This document shows, piece by piece, positions 15,359-24,277 of a stretch of DNA of 64,000 nucleotides (within the stretch, counting starts at the first letter, position 1; each line of letters begins with the position of its first letter). Source of the stretch: Microthrixaceae bacterium (GTDB lineage: Bacteria; Actinomycetota; Acidimicrobiia; Acidimicrobiales; DATDAH01); contig JACJWK010000015.1 of NCBI GenBank assembly GCA_020637195.1, forward strand, positions 1 through 64,000. Direction: 5' to 3'. The notes under the pieces are model-generated. The model did no database searches, was not told where the DNA came from, and saw nothing but the letters and a program-made list of their open reading frames with translations. Made by a program: the position numbers and the translations under genes.

Positions 15359-16620
15359 GGCTGCTGCTCCAGCTTGTCGGCGATGCGGCGACGCAGCTCG
15401 GCGACGACCCCCGGGGCCGGCAGCTGCCCGAGCACCTCGTCGAAGAAGCCCGCCACCACGAGGCGCTCCGCCGCCGCGGGCGGCACGCCCCGGCTCTCGA
15501 GGTAGAAGCGCTGGAGCTCGTCGATGGGCCCGACCGTCGAGGCGTGGCTACACCGCACGTCGTTGTTCTCGATCTCGAGGTTGGGGACCGACTCGGCCCA
15601 CGCGTCCTCGGACAGCTTGATGTTGCGGTTGGTCTGGAAGGCGTTGGTGCCGCGCGCGTCCGGGCGCACCCGGATGAGGCCCGTGTAGACCGAGCGCGAC
15701 CGACCCCCGACCGCCCCCTTGAACAGGAGGTTGCTGGTGGTGTCGGCGGCGACGTGGTCCTGGAAGGTGCGGAAGTCGAGGGTCTGGTCGCCGTCGCCGA
15801 AGTAGACCGCCAGCAGGTCGCCGGACGCGCCGCGGCCGGTGAGGGCGCAGTCGGTGCGCAGGCGGGCGTAGTCACCGCCGAACGCGGCGGTGGCGGAGAC
15901 GAGGCGCGCCTGGCCGGCCACGCGGGAGGCCTGCGTGCCGATCTGCCACACCCGGGGCCCGAGGTCCTGCACCGCGAGGTAGGTGAGGCGGGCCGACGCC
16001 CCGACGTCGAGCTCGACCACGGGGACGGTCAGCGCGGCGACGTCCTCGGAGGCGGCGAGGTCCACGAGGGCGACCTCGCTGTTCTCCCCCGCCCGCACGG
16101 CCAGGCGGGGCAGGGACAGGCCTCCCTCCGCCGCCGTGTGGTGGACCACGACGATCGGGCGGTCCAGCGCGGTCCCCCGCGGCACGTCGAGCACCGCCGG
16201 CGCCGGGGCGCCGGCGTCGTTGAGGGCACCGAAGTAGTCGTCGCGAGCGCCGAACACGGCGCCGAGCACGGCTTCGCCGCCGGCGACGTCGGCGGCGGCG
16301 CCGAGCACCACGCCCGCGGCCGCCGCCTGCTCGTCGAGCTCGACGTGGGCCAGGTGGCCGTCGACCACGACCGCCAGCCCGGCGCGCTCGCCGACCACCC
16401 GGTCGGCGCGACGGCGGGCCCCCTCGACGACGTCGCTGCCGGGCGAGCCGGGGACGGGCCGGTACGCGGCGAGGTCCAGCTCGCCGATGCGGCTGTAGCG
16501 CCAGACCTCCTCGTCGGTGGAGGGGACCTCGGCGGCGGCGAGACGCTCACCGGATGCGGTGCGGCGGGCCTCGAGCCAGCCGGGACCGGGGGGCAGGGTC
16601 ACGGTGTCGACGGGGTTCAT
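15355..16620 (-). CDS. sufD: Fe-S cluster assembly scaffold subunit SufD
   Basis: A 421-residue SufD. The N-terminal DEEVWRYSRIGELDLAAY is followed by a long right-handed beta-helix region and the C-terminal motif ENNDVRCSHASTVGPIDELQRFYLESRG (about 357-384), characteristic of SufB/SufD proteins and including the Cys-His pair near the SufB-SufD cluster interface. SufD partners SufB and SufC. It is the first gene of the minus-strand operon with the Rieske protein and sufC2. sufB is not adjacent but lies 7.7 kb away on the same strand. Confidence 0.93.
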   Translation of the reverse strand: MNPVDTVTLPPGPGWLEARRTASGERLAAAEVPSTDEEVWRYSRIGELDLAAYRPVPGSPGSDVVEGARRRADRVVGERAGLAVVVDGHLAHVELDEQAAAAGVVLGAAADVAGGEAVLGAVFGARDDYFGALNDAGAPAPAVLDVPRGTALDRPIVVVHHTAAEGGLSLPRLAVRAGENSEVALVDLAASEDVAALTVPVVELDVGASARLTYLAVQDLGPRVWQIGTQASRVAGQARLVSATAAFGGDYARLRTDCALTGRGASGDLLAVYFGDGDQTLDFRTFQDHVAADTTSNLLFKGAVGGRSRSVYTGLIRVRPDARGTNAFQTNRNIKLSEDAWAESVPNLEIENNDVRCSHASTVGPIDELQRFYLESRGVPPAAAERLVVAGFFDEVLGQLPAPGVVAELRRRIADKLEQQP

Positions 16621-16666
16621 GGCGGGTTCGGCGCAGCCTCAGGATCGGGGGAGCGGTTCGCGACGA

Positions 16667-16688
16667 GGGGCCCACCCGGGCGGGCCCC
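16667..16688. terminator. GC-rich hairpin between 16787 gene and sufD
   Basis: GGGGCCC and GGGCCCC form a 7-bp stem with an 8-base loop. Placed downstream of the minus-strand gene ending at 16787 and 47 bases upstream of sufD, it may terminate that gene. No T-run follows. Confidence 0.4.
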
Positions 16689-16786
16689 ACGCCCTGCGAT
16701 CCTACCGGCGCACCAGCGCGCGGACCTGGTCCGGGGCCGGCATCGGTCGATCGTGCCCCTGACCGGTGCCGCCGCCGGGGGGCGAC

Positions 16787-17143
16787 CTACTTGCGCTTCT
16801 TCTTGTTCTTCTTGCGGCGGAAGCGGCCCTTGCGCCCGCGCTCGTCCTCGAGCTCGGCCATGACCCGCGGCCCGGCCTGGTTGATGATGTCCTCGGCTTC
16901 GTCCAGCAGCGCGGCCACGGCGCCGTCGTCGGCGTCGAGGCTGGCGGGCTCGGCGGGCGACGGTGGCGTGACGAGCGTGCCGTGGTGCCAGCCGACGTCG
17001 GCCAGCCGGCGCGTGTACTTGGGGCAGTCCTCGGGGCACCGCCACGGCGCCTCGGGTGCGAGGTCGAGGTCGCACTTGCGCACCGTCTCGCCGTTCGCGT
17101 ACGAGCGGCTCTCGTAGTACTTGCAGTCCTCGCGCATCGGCAT
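16787..17143 (-). CDS. Small cysteine-rich basic-tailed protein, unknown
   Basis: About 118 residues. The N-terminal third has four or five cysteines (REDCKYYESRSY, VRKCDLDL, WRCPEDCPKYTRR), suggesting a zinc or Fe-S site. The C-terminus is a strongly basic run (GRKGRFRRKKNKKKRK) that could bind nucleic acid. ATG codons at 17143 and 17137 are both possible starts, with a GGGGTG upstream. It is an actinobacterial orphan to my eye; no function can be assigned. Confidence 0.6.
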   Translation of the reverse strand: MPMREDCKYYESRSYANGETVRKCDLDLAPEAPWRCPEDCPKYTRRLADVGWHHGTLVTPPSPAEPASLDADDGAVAALLDEAEDIINQAGPRVMAELEDERGRKGRFRRKKNKKKRK

Positions 17144-17225
17144 CACCCCATCTTGCCAGCCGCGAGCGCCGGTCCACCCGCACCACGTCCGCCGGCCCTC
17201 GCGCCGGTTCCGCGGAGCGGGGTGC

Positions 17226-18188
17226 TCAGGCGCTGCTGCCGGCGGCCGAGCGCACGCCCACGCGCCGGCCCGGGCCCGTCTCGGTGACCGTCACCCGGAT
17301 CTCGTCGTCGACCACCTCGAGGTGGTGCCACTCGGTGTCGGCCTCGGGGTGGGTGGCGGTGAGGTCCAGCTCGGCGAGGGGTCGCAGCTCGCGCCCGTGC
17401 CACGGGCAGCGCTGGCACCCGTCGGCGACGGGGACGTCGTCGAGCTCGGCCCCCTCGTGGGGGCAGACGCGGCTGAAGGCGAGGACCCGGTCGCCGTCGC
17501 GCCGCAGGAGCAGGCCCAGATGGTCGCTGCGCCCCACCAGCACGGGGGCGCCGCCCGACAGCCCGGCCAGCGGGACCGCGGGGAGGGTCGGCGCCTCGAG
17601 CGGTGGGTCGGGGAACTCGAGGTTGTTGGCGGCCACGGAGATCGTGGCGCGGATGTCGCGTGGTGCGCCGTCACCGCGGAAGGTGTAGCCCCAGGAGCGG
17701 AGGCGGCCGCGCCGCTCGCGCAGGGGCGTGTCCTCGGACATGAGGGTGCGGTGGTTGATCTGGAGCAGCCGGCGGATGACGGGCCAGAGCAGCATCCAGA
17801 ACCGGGTGCTGGCCACGGTGTAGGTGGTGACGGCGCGGGTGCGGGTCTCGGTGACGGGGATGAACTGGTGGCGGGTGACCATCGTCCATGCCAGGGCGGT
17901 GACGAAGTGGGCCTGCTCGTTCGGGCCGGTGTCGTAGTGCACCAGGATCAGCGGGAACGGCATCCCCAGGACGGTCTGGTAGCTGATCGACGCCTGGAGG
18001 TCCTTCTCGATGACGCACACCACGTCGGAGATGCGGCTGTGGACGAAGTTGCGGTGCACGACGTCCTTGTTGTTCCAGTCGACGTCGCCGGGCTGGTACT
18101 CGCCCTCGGTGGTGCACTGCACCGAGCGGTGCACCATGCCGAACGACTCGAGGCGCTCGACGATGGCGTCATGGCTGAGCTTGACCAC
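17226..18188 (-). CDS. Rieske-domain protein with novel N-terminal domain (paralogue A)
   Basis: A 320-residue protein with two parts. Residues about 1-205 form an unrecognised domain (VERLESFGMVHRSVQCTTEGEYQ, DVDWNNKDVVHRNFVHS, a His-rich VHYDTGPNEQAHFVTALAWTMVT, one hydrophobic stretch FWMLLWPVIRRLLQI). Residues about 215-310 are a Rieske domain with ligands in VCPHEGAEL and CQRCPWHGREL, plus an extra cysteine making CxxC. It is over 60% similar by eye to the plus-strand gene at 23273. It is neither a standard ring-hydroxylating oxygenase nor a ferredoxin. The two copies bracket a radical SAM/SGNH/GT-C cluster. Confidence 0.75.
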   Translation of the reverse strand: MVKLSHDAIVERLESFGMVHRSVQCTTEGEYQPGDVDWNNKDVVHRNFVHSRISDVVCVIEKDLQASISYQTVLGMPFPLILVHYDTGPNEQAHFVTALAWTMVTRHQFIPVTETRTRAVTTYTVASTRFWMLLWPVIRRLLQINHRTLMSEDTPLRERRGRLRSWGYTFRGDGAPRDIRATISVAANNLEFPDPPLEAPTLPAVPLAGLSGGAPVLVGRSDHLGLLLRRDGDRVLAFSRVCPHEGAELDDVPVADGCQRCPWHGRELRPLAELDLTATHPEADTEWHHLEVVDDEIRVTVTETGPGRRVGVRSAAGSSA

Positions 18189-18196
18189 GGGAGGGC

Positions 18197-18202
18197 AGGT
18201 TA
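18197..18202 (-). promoter_or_regulatory. -10 box, leaderless promoter of Rieske paralogue A
   Basis: Minus-strand TAACCT ends 8 bases before the GTG at 18188. The same spacing occurs before paralogue B (23259-23264). Confidence 0.45.
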
Positions 18203-18249
18203 GCGCCGACCCCCGGTCCCCTCCCGAAGGCCCCGGTGCCGCCGGCGGC

Positions 18250-19872
18250 TCAGGCCGCCGAGGGCTCGAAGTCCCGCTGGGCGGCGCCGGTGCCGCCCGA
18301 CCCGAGCCCCTTGCGCCGCTGCCGCAGCAGGGCGTCGAGCTGGGTGGCCTCCTCGGACTTGCCCCGCCACGCCCGGAAGTACGCGAGCATCCGCTTGGGC
18401 CGCAGCACGTTCGCCACGCCGTAGAAGGCCATCAGCATCGTGAGCTGGGCGATGCGCAGCTTCCGCGTGCTCATCACGGGGTTGTAGCTCTGGTGCTTGC
18501 CCGACGACCACGACAGCGCGGTGTACGGGTACTCCTCGGTGACCTCGAGGGTGCCGGCCTCCACGAGCGCCTTGAAGTCCTTGCTGCCCGGGTAGGGCCC
18601 GAAGATCATCACCGCGGCGTCGTTGGCGCCGGCGCGCGCGGCCCGGAGCATGAAGCGGAACGACTTCAACAGGTCGGGCCAGCGCTCCTGGGGGTGGCCG
18701 ATGATGATGTTGATCTTGGTGACGAGCCCGATCTGCTTGGCCGCCCGCAGCGAGTTCAAGATGGTGTCGAGGCTGACCCGCTTGTCGTAGATGTCGAGCA
18801 TGCGCTCGCCCCCGGCCTCGGGGGCGTAGGTGATGTTGCGACAGCCCGTGTCCCAGAGGCGTTGGAGCACCTCGGCGTCGAGGGCCTCGGCCCGGGTGCC
18901 GACCGGGAGCTGCCAGATGAGACCGGGCGCCTTGGCCTCGAGGGCGTCGCAGAAGCGCAGCGTCCACTGGCGCTTGGTGATGGCGGTGAGGTCGGCGAAG
19001 TTGACGTTGCGGACGCCGTAGCGCTCGACGTACCCCGCGATCTCCTCGGCGACCTCCTCGGGCTCGCGCACGACGTAGCGCGTGGTCCACATCTGGGGCG
19101 ACGAGCAGAACGAGCACTTGTACGGGCACCCGCGGGTGGCCAGCACCGGCATCGAGCGGCCGCGGTTGACGCCGAACGAGTCGGCGAAGCGGAAGTACTG
19201 GTCGAGGGGGAACAGGTCCCACGCCGGACGGGGCACGTCGGGCAGCGCCTTCGTGTTGATGCGGGTGGCGAGGCCGCCGTCGCAGGCCTCGCCGCCGTTG
19301 CGCAGGACGAGCCCCTCGAAGCCACCGTCGAGCGGGATCCCGCGCGCCACCCGGTCGGCGAGCTCGACCACGGTGCGCTCGCCCTCGCCGAGCACGCAGG
19401 CGTCGATGGCGTCGGTCTGCTCGAACATCCACTTCCAGTAGCCGGTGGCGTTCTCGCCGCCGCACACGATGAGCACGTCGGGGAAGCGGTCCCGGACGGC
19501 CTCGGCGATCTCGCGCACGTGCGGCCACTCGTGCAGGAACATGTGGGTGATCCCGACCATCTTCGTGTCGGGGTGCAGGCGGTCGACGATCTCCGCCACG
19601 GAGATGCCGCACTGGCGCAGCGTGCCGATCGGGCTGGGGCGGTCGACGATCTGGTCGATGCCCTCCCCCGCCGAGTCGACGACGTCCACGGTGTGGCCGG
19701 CGTCGCGGAGCACCGCGGCGATGTAGGCCAGGCCGATGGGCGGCACCGGCCCGTACCACGAGAAGCTCTTGGGGAACACGATCGTGTTCGGGCGGATGAG
19801 AGCCACCCGGGTGGACGCGTCCCCCGTGGGGCGGCGCGTGGGCGCCGCCAGCGTCACTGCATCGCTCACCAT
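18250..19872 (-). CDS. B12-binding-domain radical SAM protein
   Basis: A 540-residue protein. Residues about 20-165 resemble a B12-binding domain (VALIRPNTIVFPKSFSWYGPVPPIGLAYIAAVLRDAGHTVDVVD). The radical SAM core follows, with the 4Fe-4S motif CPYKCSFC in LATRGCPYKCSFCSSPQMW (about 225-243), then ITYAPEAGGERMLDIYDK and INIIIGHPQE. The C-terminal 120 residues are helical. Such class B-like enzymes methylate or rearrange unactivated carbons in lipids, antibiotics and hopanoids; the substrate here is unknown. It lies between Rieske A and a membrane SGNH gene, so a lipid or surface-polymer substrate is plausible. Confidence 0.85.
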   Translation of the reverse strand: MVSDAVTLAAPTRRPTGDASTRVALIRPNTIVFPKSFSWYGPVPPIGLAYIAAVLRDAGHTVDVVDSAGEGIDQIVDRPSPIGTLRQCGISVAEIVDRLHPDTKMVGITHMFLHEWPHVREIAEAVRDRFPDVLIVCGGENATGYWKWMFEQTDAIDACVLGEGERTVVELADRVARGIPLDGGFEGLVLRNGGEACDGGLATRINTKALPDVPRPAWDLFPLDQYFRFADSFGVNRGRSMPVLATRGCPYKCSFCSSPQMWTTRYVVREPEEVAEEIAGYVERYGVRNVNFADLTAITKRQWTLRFCDALEAKAPGLIWQLPVGTRAEALDAEVLQRLWDTGCRNITYAPEAGGERMLDIYDKRVSLDTILNSLRAAKQIGLVTKINIIIGHPQERWPDLLKSFRFMLRAARAGANDAAVMIFGPYPGSKDFKALVEAGTLEVTEEYPYTALSWSSGKHQSYNPVMSTRKLRIAQLTMLMAFYGVANVLRPKRMLAYFRAWRGKSEEATQLDALLRQRRKGLGSGGTGAAQRDFEPSAA

Positions 19873-19961
19873 GGGTCGAGGCTAGTTGGGCGAACGGCCC
19901 TTCGTCCATGGGTCGCGCCGGTGAGCGGTCCCCGGGGCGCCTCGGACCGTCGTCGGCCCGC

Positions 19962-21629
19962 TCAGTCCGCCGGCGCGGCGACCGGCACGGTCACCGGCGG
20001 CGAACCCCGGCCCTCGGCCTGGGCGGTCAGCTCGGGTCCCAGCGAGTCCCACATCGCCTGCGCGATCACCTGGGCCCCGGCCTCGTCCGTGTGCACCACG
20101 TCGTAGAACGGCGACGGGTCGCCCCCGAACACGTCCGAGAGGTCGATCACGCCCTCGGGCAGGCGCTCGAGCACCTCGGGCGGCCAGCCGGCGGCCCTCG
20201 GCTGCCAGAAGAAGCGCACGGGGACGTCGTAGTCGTCGGCGAGGTCCTCGACCAGCCCCTTCGCCCGCCCGTAGATGTCGAGGGCGGCGTCGGTCTGCTC
20301 CTCGGGGGTTCCCACCTCGGCGTCGTCGAGGCCGGGCAGGCCCACCTCGCGGCCCCGGAAGGTGTCCCACAGCCGCCACGCGCCGCTGGCCCGTCGGTAC
20401 GAGTCGGCCAACTCGCCGAGGCCGTCGAGGCCGCCCGGCTCGGACGCCCGCAGCTCGCGGAAGTCGGTGATCAGGCCGTTCAGCACCACCGCCGAGTGGT
20501 GGGTGGGCTCCTCGTCGAAGTCGGTCATCTGGACGTCGAACTCGTTGAACCCGTCGAAGAAGACCACCATGTCGTAGTCCTCGCCCGACGCGAGGAGCCG
20601 CTCCATCAGCAGGTACTCCTGCCAGGCCACCCAGGCCGGGAAGCCGTAGTTGTGGACCTCGACGGGGACGCCGTTCTCCTCGGCGATGCGGGCGAAGGCC
20701 GAGGGGATCGTGTGCTCGTCGCGCTGGCCGACGCCGAACATCACCGAGCCGCCCATGAAGGCGATCTTCAGCGGCTCGACCCCCGGCGGCACCTCCGGCT
20801 CGTACGACACCCGCTCGCTGTTGGTGACGTTGACCGTCGGGCTCGAGAACTCGTTGTCGCCCCGGATCAGGTACGGGATGTAGTCGTTGGTCTGGAGCTC
20901 GAAGGCGGCCATGTCCCGGCCGTGCTGCTGGGCCCACGGCGACTCGTTCATGGGTGGGTTCGACATGTCGCGCTGGAGCGACTGCTCGATCTGGGCGACG
21001 AGGTCGCCCCGGTCGACCGGGGGCAGCACGCCCGTGGCGGTGAACAGGGCGCCCACCGCCAGGTCGACGACGACGAGGACCGCCACCACCGCCAGGGCCA
21101 CCACCACCTTGGGGGCCTTGGCCCCCGGGGCCCGCGTGGGCTCGGAGCCGAACGTGCGCTTCGGTGGCCCCTCGGGAGCCATGGCCACCTTGGGGATCCA
21201 GCCGTCGCCCGCCAGGCCGCGGGGGCGACCGAGGGGGGTCGTGCGGAACAGCCACTGGATCGCGGCCAGCGGCAGGAACACCAGCACGAACATGAACCCG
21301 AGCAGCACGAACCGCAGCAGATGGCCGACCCCGCGCCCGAAGGCCTCCAACGCCCGGAGGAAGGCGCGATCGAACCCCGGCGACAGCGCCCGCCCCGCCG
21401 TGAGGAGCAGCACCACCACGACGAGGACGGCGGCGGCCTCGGTGCGCCCGCGGGCGAGGAGGAGGGCGGCCACGGCGCCCGCGATGACGAGGGGGAGCAG
21501 CAGCGACAGCCCTCGGTGGGGACCCGCCGCCTTCGGCTCGGGGGATTCGGCGCCCCAGGTCGGCAGGATCACCTCGGAGCGCTCGTAGCCGTCGCGGGCC
21601 ACGGTCCGGTCCTCCAGCGAGGTGCTCAC
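19962..21629 (-). CDS. Membrane-anchored SGNH-hydrolase-like protein (paralogue A)
   Basis: A 555-residue protein with four N-terminal membrane segments (about 40-120, then about 165-190) and an extracytoplasmic SGNH-like domain. The block I position reads AFMGGSVMFGVG (GGS for GDS), block III reads FFDGFNEFD and block V YDVVHTDEAGAQ, keeping Ser, Asn and Asp-His. Its GTG overlaps the stop of the upstream GT-C-like gene (GTGA). A paralogue with the same layout is at 28801. Such proteins often acylate or deacylate cell-surface glycans. Confidence 0.75.
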   Translation of the reverse strand: MSTSLEDRTVARDGYERSEVILPTWGAESPEPKAAGPHRGLSLLLPLVIAGAVAALLLARGRTEAAAVLVVVVLLLTAGRALSPGFDRAFLRALEAFGRGVGHLLRFVLLGFMFVLVFLPLAAIQWLFRTTPLGRPRGLAGDGWIPKVAMAPEGPPKRTFGSEPTRAPGAKAPKVVVALAVVAVLVVVDLAVGALFTATGVLPPVDRGDLVAQIEQSLQRDMSNPPMNESPWAQQHGRDMAAFELQTNDYIPYLIRGDNEFSSPTVNVTNSERVSYEPEVPPGVEPLKIAFMGGSVMFGVGQRDEHTIPSAFARIAEENGVPVEVHNYGFPAWVAWQEYLLMERLLASGEDYDMVVFFDGFNEFDVQMTDFDEEPTHHSAVVLNGLITDFRELRASEPGGLDGLGELADSYRRASGAWRLWDTFRGREVGLPGLDDAEVGTPEEQTDAALDIYGRAKGLVEDLADDYDVPVRFFWQPRAAGWPPEVLERLPEGVIDLSDVFGGDPSPFYDVVHTDEAGAQVIAQAMWDSLGPELTAQAEGRGSPPVTVPVAAPAD

Positions 21630-23068
21630 GACGCGGTCTCCTCGGTCGTCTCCGGCCCGGCGGCCGTCACGGGTGGCTCCTCGTCGGCCTCGAGCCGGTC
21701 GCGGCAGAGGAAGCCGGCGGCCAGCACGGCCACGAAGGGCAGGACGGGGAAGCGGTAGTGCGGCTGGGCCACCGCGCCCACGATGGCCAGGGTGAACAGC
21801 ACCGGGGGCACCCAGATGGTCGGGGCGCGCCGGCAGGCGGGCACGAAGGCGAGGCCGGCGAGGGCGAGCGCGCCGACCACCCACAGCCAGACGTTGGCCA
21901 GCGTGCCCAGCGGGTCCATCCAGCCGCCGGCCCAGGTGGCCGACTGGTAGTTGCGGGCGGCCTCGACCACGCGCCCCTCGTCGCTCCAGGTCTCCCACAC
22001 CTTGGCCACGGTGAGCCGCGCCTCCTGGGCGGGGTGCGACGCCGCCCAGGCCACGGCGTCCGAGACGCGGTCCTGGTACCACGCCACCTCATCGACCTCG
22101 GCGTCGCCCACGCCCTCGGGCACCTCACGGCCCCGCACGAGGTAGGGCTCGGGGTCGTCGTAGGGGGACCCGCGGAAGCACTCGACCTGGAGGCTCGGGT
22201 TCGCGAGGCTCTCGCTCCAGTCGGCGGAGATGTCGTCGTTGTGGCCGAAGCACAGCGCCGACGCGTTGCTCGTCGAGCCCGGGCTCCAGATCCCGACCTG
22301 GACCCCGTTGCGGATGGTCCAGGGCACGAGCAGCACCGCCGCACCCGCGAGGACCAGGCCCGTGGCACGCAGCGCGGGCCGCCACGACGCCGACCACGAC
22401 CCGCGGCGCACCCGCAGGGCCAGGACGGGCGCGGCCAACCCGATGATGCCCGGGGCCCGGAAGAGGACCCCCAGCCCCACCAGCAGGCCGGCGAGCAGCC
22501 AGTTCCGGTCGGGGACGTCGCGCGTGCGCGAGCCGGCCAGGAGGTAGGCGCCGAGCAGCACGGGTGTGAAGGCGGTCTCGGTGTGGGCCGTCGAGGTGTA
22601 GAAGATCAGGCTGGGCCACAGCGCCACGAGCCAGGCCGCGGTGACCCGGGCACGCGTGCCGATCCAGCGCTCGGCGAGCAGGGCCGTGAACCAGATCGTG
22701 AGGGTGCCGGCGACCACGTTGACCAGCGACGCCGCGAAGGCGGGGCTCAACAGCCCGGTCTCGTCGGCGAACCAGACGAACGGGGCGAGGATGAAGGGGT
22801 AGCCGGGCGACCAGTAGGCACTCGGCCCGCCGGTGCCACCGAAGGTCGGCAGGTCGCCGCCGGTGAGGTCCAGCGCGATGCGCAGGTACTCCGACGGGTC
22901 GGTGGGGAACTCGGGCGTGCGGGTGGCCCAGACGACCCACAGCAGCCGCAGCCCGGCGCCCACGAGCACGGCGGCGAGCAGCGCCCGACGGCCGTCGCTC
23001 CCGCCGACCCGAGCGCCTCCGCCGCGCCCGGCCCGCGCGGGGGCCGCCGACGGGTCGGCAGTCGTCAT
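21626..23068 (-). CDS. GT-C/GT39-like polytopic glycosyltransferase
   Basis: A 480-residue membrane protein with about ten hydrophobic segments. The early loop FPTDPSEYLRIALDLTGGDLPTFGG and AYWSPGYPFILAPF are typical of ArnT/PMT-like glycosyltransferases, which use lipid-linked sugars on the outer face. A large loop (NDDISADWSESLANPSLQVECFRG) lies between helices. It is first in a two-gene coupled unit with the SGNH protein, divergent from Rieske paralogue B. The acceptor is not known. Confidence 0.75.
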   Translation of the reverse strand: MTTADPSAAPARAGRGGGARVGGSDGRRALLAAVLVGAGLRLLWVVWATRTPEFPTDPSEYLRIALDLTGGDLPTFGGTGGPSAYWSPGYPFILAPFVWFADETGLLSPAFAASLVNVVAGTLTIWFTALLAERWIGTRARVTAAWLVALWPSLIFYTSTAHTETAFTPVLLGAYLLAGSRTRDVPDRNWLLAGLLVGLGVLFRAPGIIGLAAPVLALRVRRGSWSASWRPALRATGLVLAGAAVLLVPWTIRNGVQVGIWSPGSTSNASALCFGHNDDISADWSESLANPSLQVECFRGSPYDDPEPYLVRGREVPEGVGDAEVDEVAWYQDRVSDAVAWAASHPAQEARLTVAKVWETWSDEGRVVEAARNYQSATWAGGWMDPLGTLANVWLWVVGALALAGLAFVPACRRAPTIWVPPVLFTLAIVGAVAQPHYRFPVLPFVAVLAAGFLCRDRLEADEEPPVTAAGPETTEETAS

Positions 23069-23258
23069 CGGTGCAGCCCCCGGGCGGCGCCCACGAGGGC
23101 CCGGTGGCCGACGGCGGGGTTCACGATGTGCAGCGTGCCCTTCCTCGCGGGGTTGGGACCAGGCCCTCGGTCGGCGGCCGAGCATAGTGGTCGCCCCCGA
23201 CCGGCAGCCCGCGGGCCGACCCGTCGCAGGGCCGGCGGACCGGGGACGGCCGTCGCGT

Positions 23259-23264
23259 TAGTCT
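23259..23264 (+). promoter_or_regulatory. -10 box, leaderless promoter of Rieske paralogue B
   Basis: TAGTCT ends 8 bases before the GTG start at 23273. Confidence 0.45.
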
Positions 23265-23272
23265 CGACCGCC

Positions 23273-24241
23273 GTGGTCAAGCTGAGCGCAGACGCCATCG
23301 TCGAGCGCCTCGAGGAGTTCGGCATGGTGCACCGCACCCTGTCGATGCAGACCGAGGGCGAGTACCTGCCCACGGACGTGGACTGGAACAACAAGGACGT
23401 CCCCCACCTGAACGAGGTGCACAGCCTCGTCGACGACATCACGTGCGTCGTCGAGCGCAACATGCAGGCCTCGATCAGCCTCCAGAAGGTGGTCGGGATC
23501 ACCAACCCGCTGATCCTCGTCCACTACGACGCCGAGACCAACCACCAGACCCACTTCGTCACGCTGCTGGCGTGGACGATGGTGACCGACCACGAGTTCA
23601 TCGCCCTCTCCCCCACCCGCACGCGCGCGGTCACCACGTACACGGTGTGCTCGAGCCGGTTCTGGATGTTGTTCTGGCCTCTCATCCGGGCGCTGTTGCG
23701 CCGCAACTACCGCCAGCTCATGTCCGAGGACGTGCCGCTGCGCGAGCGCCGGGGCCTGCTGCGCTCCTGGGGCTACACCTTCCGGGGCGACGGTGAGCTG
23801 CGCGACATCCGGGCGTCGCTGAACGTCCACGCCAACAACGTCTTCGCACCCGACCCCCCGGCCGCCGACCCCCCCGTCTTCGCCCCGGTCCCCGTCGACG
23901 ACCTGCGTCCCGACCGCCCCACCTTCGTCGGCCGCAGCGACCACCTCGGGCTCCTCCTGCGCCGGGAGGGCCGCCGGGTCTCGGCGTTCGCCCGCATGTG
24001 CCCCCACGAGGGCGCCGAGCTCGACAACGTCGCGGTGGCCCACGATTGCCAGACGTGCCCCTGGCACGGCCGCGAGCTCGAGCCGCTCGCCGTGCTCGAC
24101 CTCGACGCCGACCGCCCGGCCGCCGACACGCCCTGGCACCACCTCGAGGTCGTCGACGGCAAGCTCGAGGTGGTGGTGACCGACGCCGGCGACGCCAAGC
24201 GCCGGCCCGCGCCCGCCGGCGAGCACGCCGCGCGACCCTGA
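23273..24241 (+). CDS. Rieske-domain protein with novel N-terminal domain (paralogue B)
   Basis: A 322-residue paralogue of the 17226-18188 product. The N-terminal part shares VERLEEFGMVHRTL, DVDWNNKDVPHLNEVHS, LILVHYDAETNHQTHFVTLLAWTMVT and WGYTFRGDGELRDIRAS. The C-terminal Rieske domain has CPHEGAEL and CQTCPWHGREL with the same extra cysteine. Start is GTG (V-V-K-L-S), as in paralogue A. It lies on the opposite strand from A, 5 kb away, and converges on sufB. The conserved acidic and histidine-rich N-terminal half could bind a metal; the function is unknown. Confidence 0.75.
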   Translation: MVKLSADAIVERLEEFGMVHRTLSMQTEGEYLPTDVDWNNKDVPHLNEVHSLVDDITCVVERNMQASISLQKVVGITNPLILVHYDAETNHQTHFVTLLAWTMVTDHEFIALSPTRTRAVTTYTVCSSRFWMLFWPLIRALLRRNYRQLMSEDVPLRERRGLLRSWGYTFRGDGELRDIRASLNVHANNVFAPDPPAADPPVFAPVPVDDLRPDRPTFVGRSDHLGLLLRREGRRVSAFARMCPHEGAELDNVAVAHDCQTCPWHGRELEPLAVLDLDADRPAADTPWHHLEVVDGKLEVVVTDAGDAKRRPAPAGEHAARP

Positions 24242-24277
24242 GGCGCCCGGTCGGCGCGTCGCCGCCCCGACCCGGCG

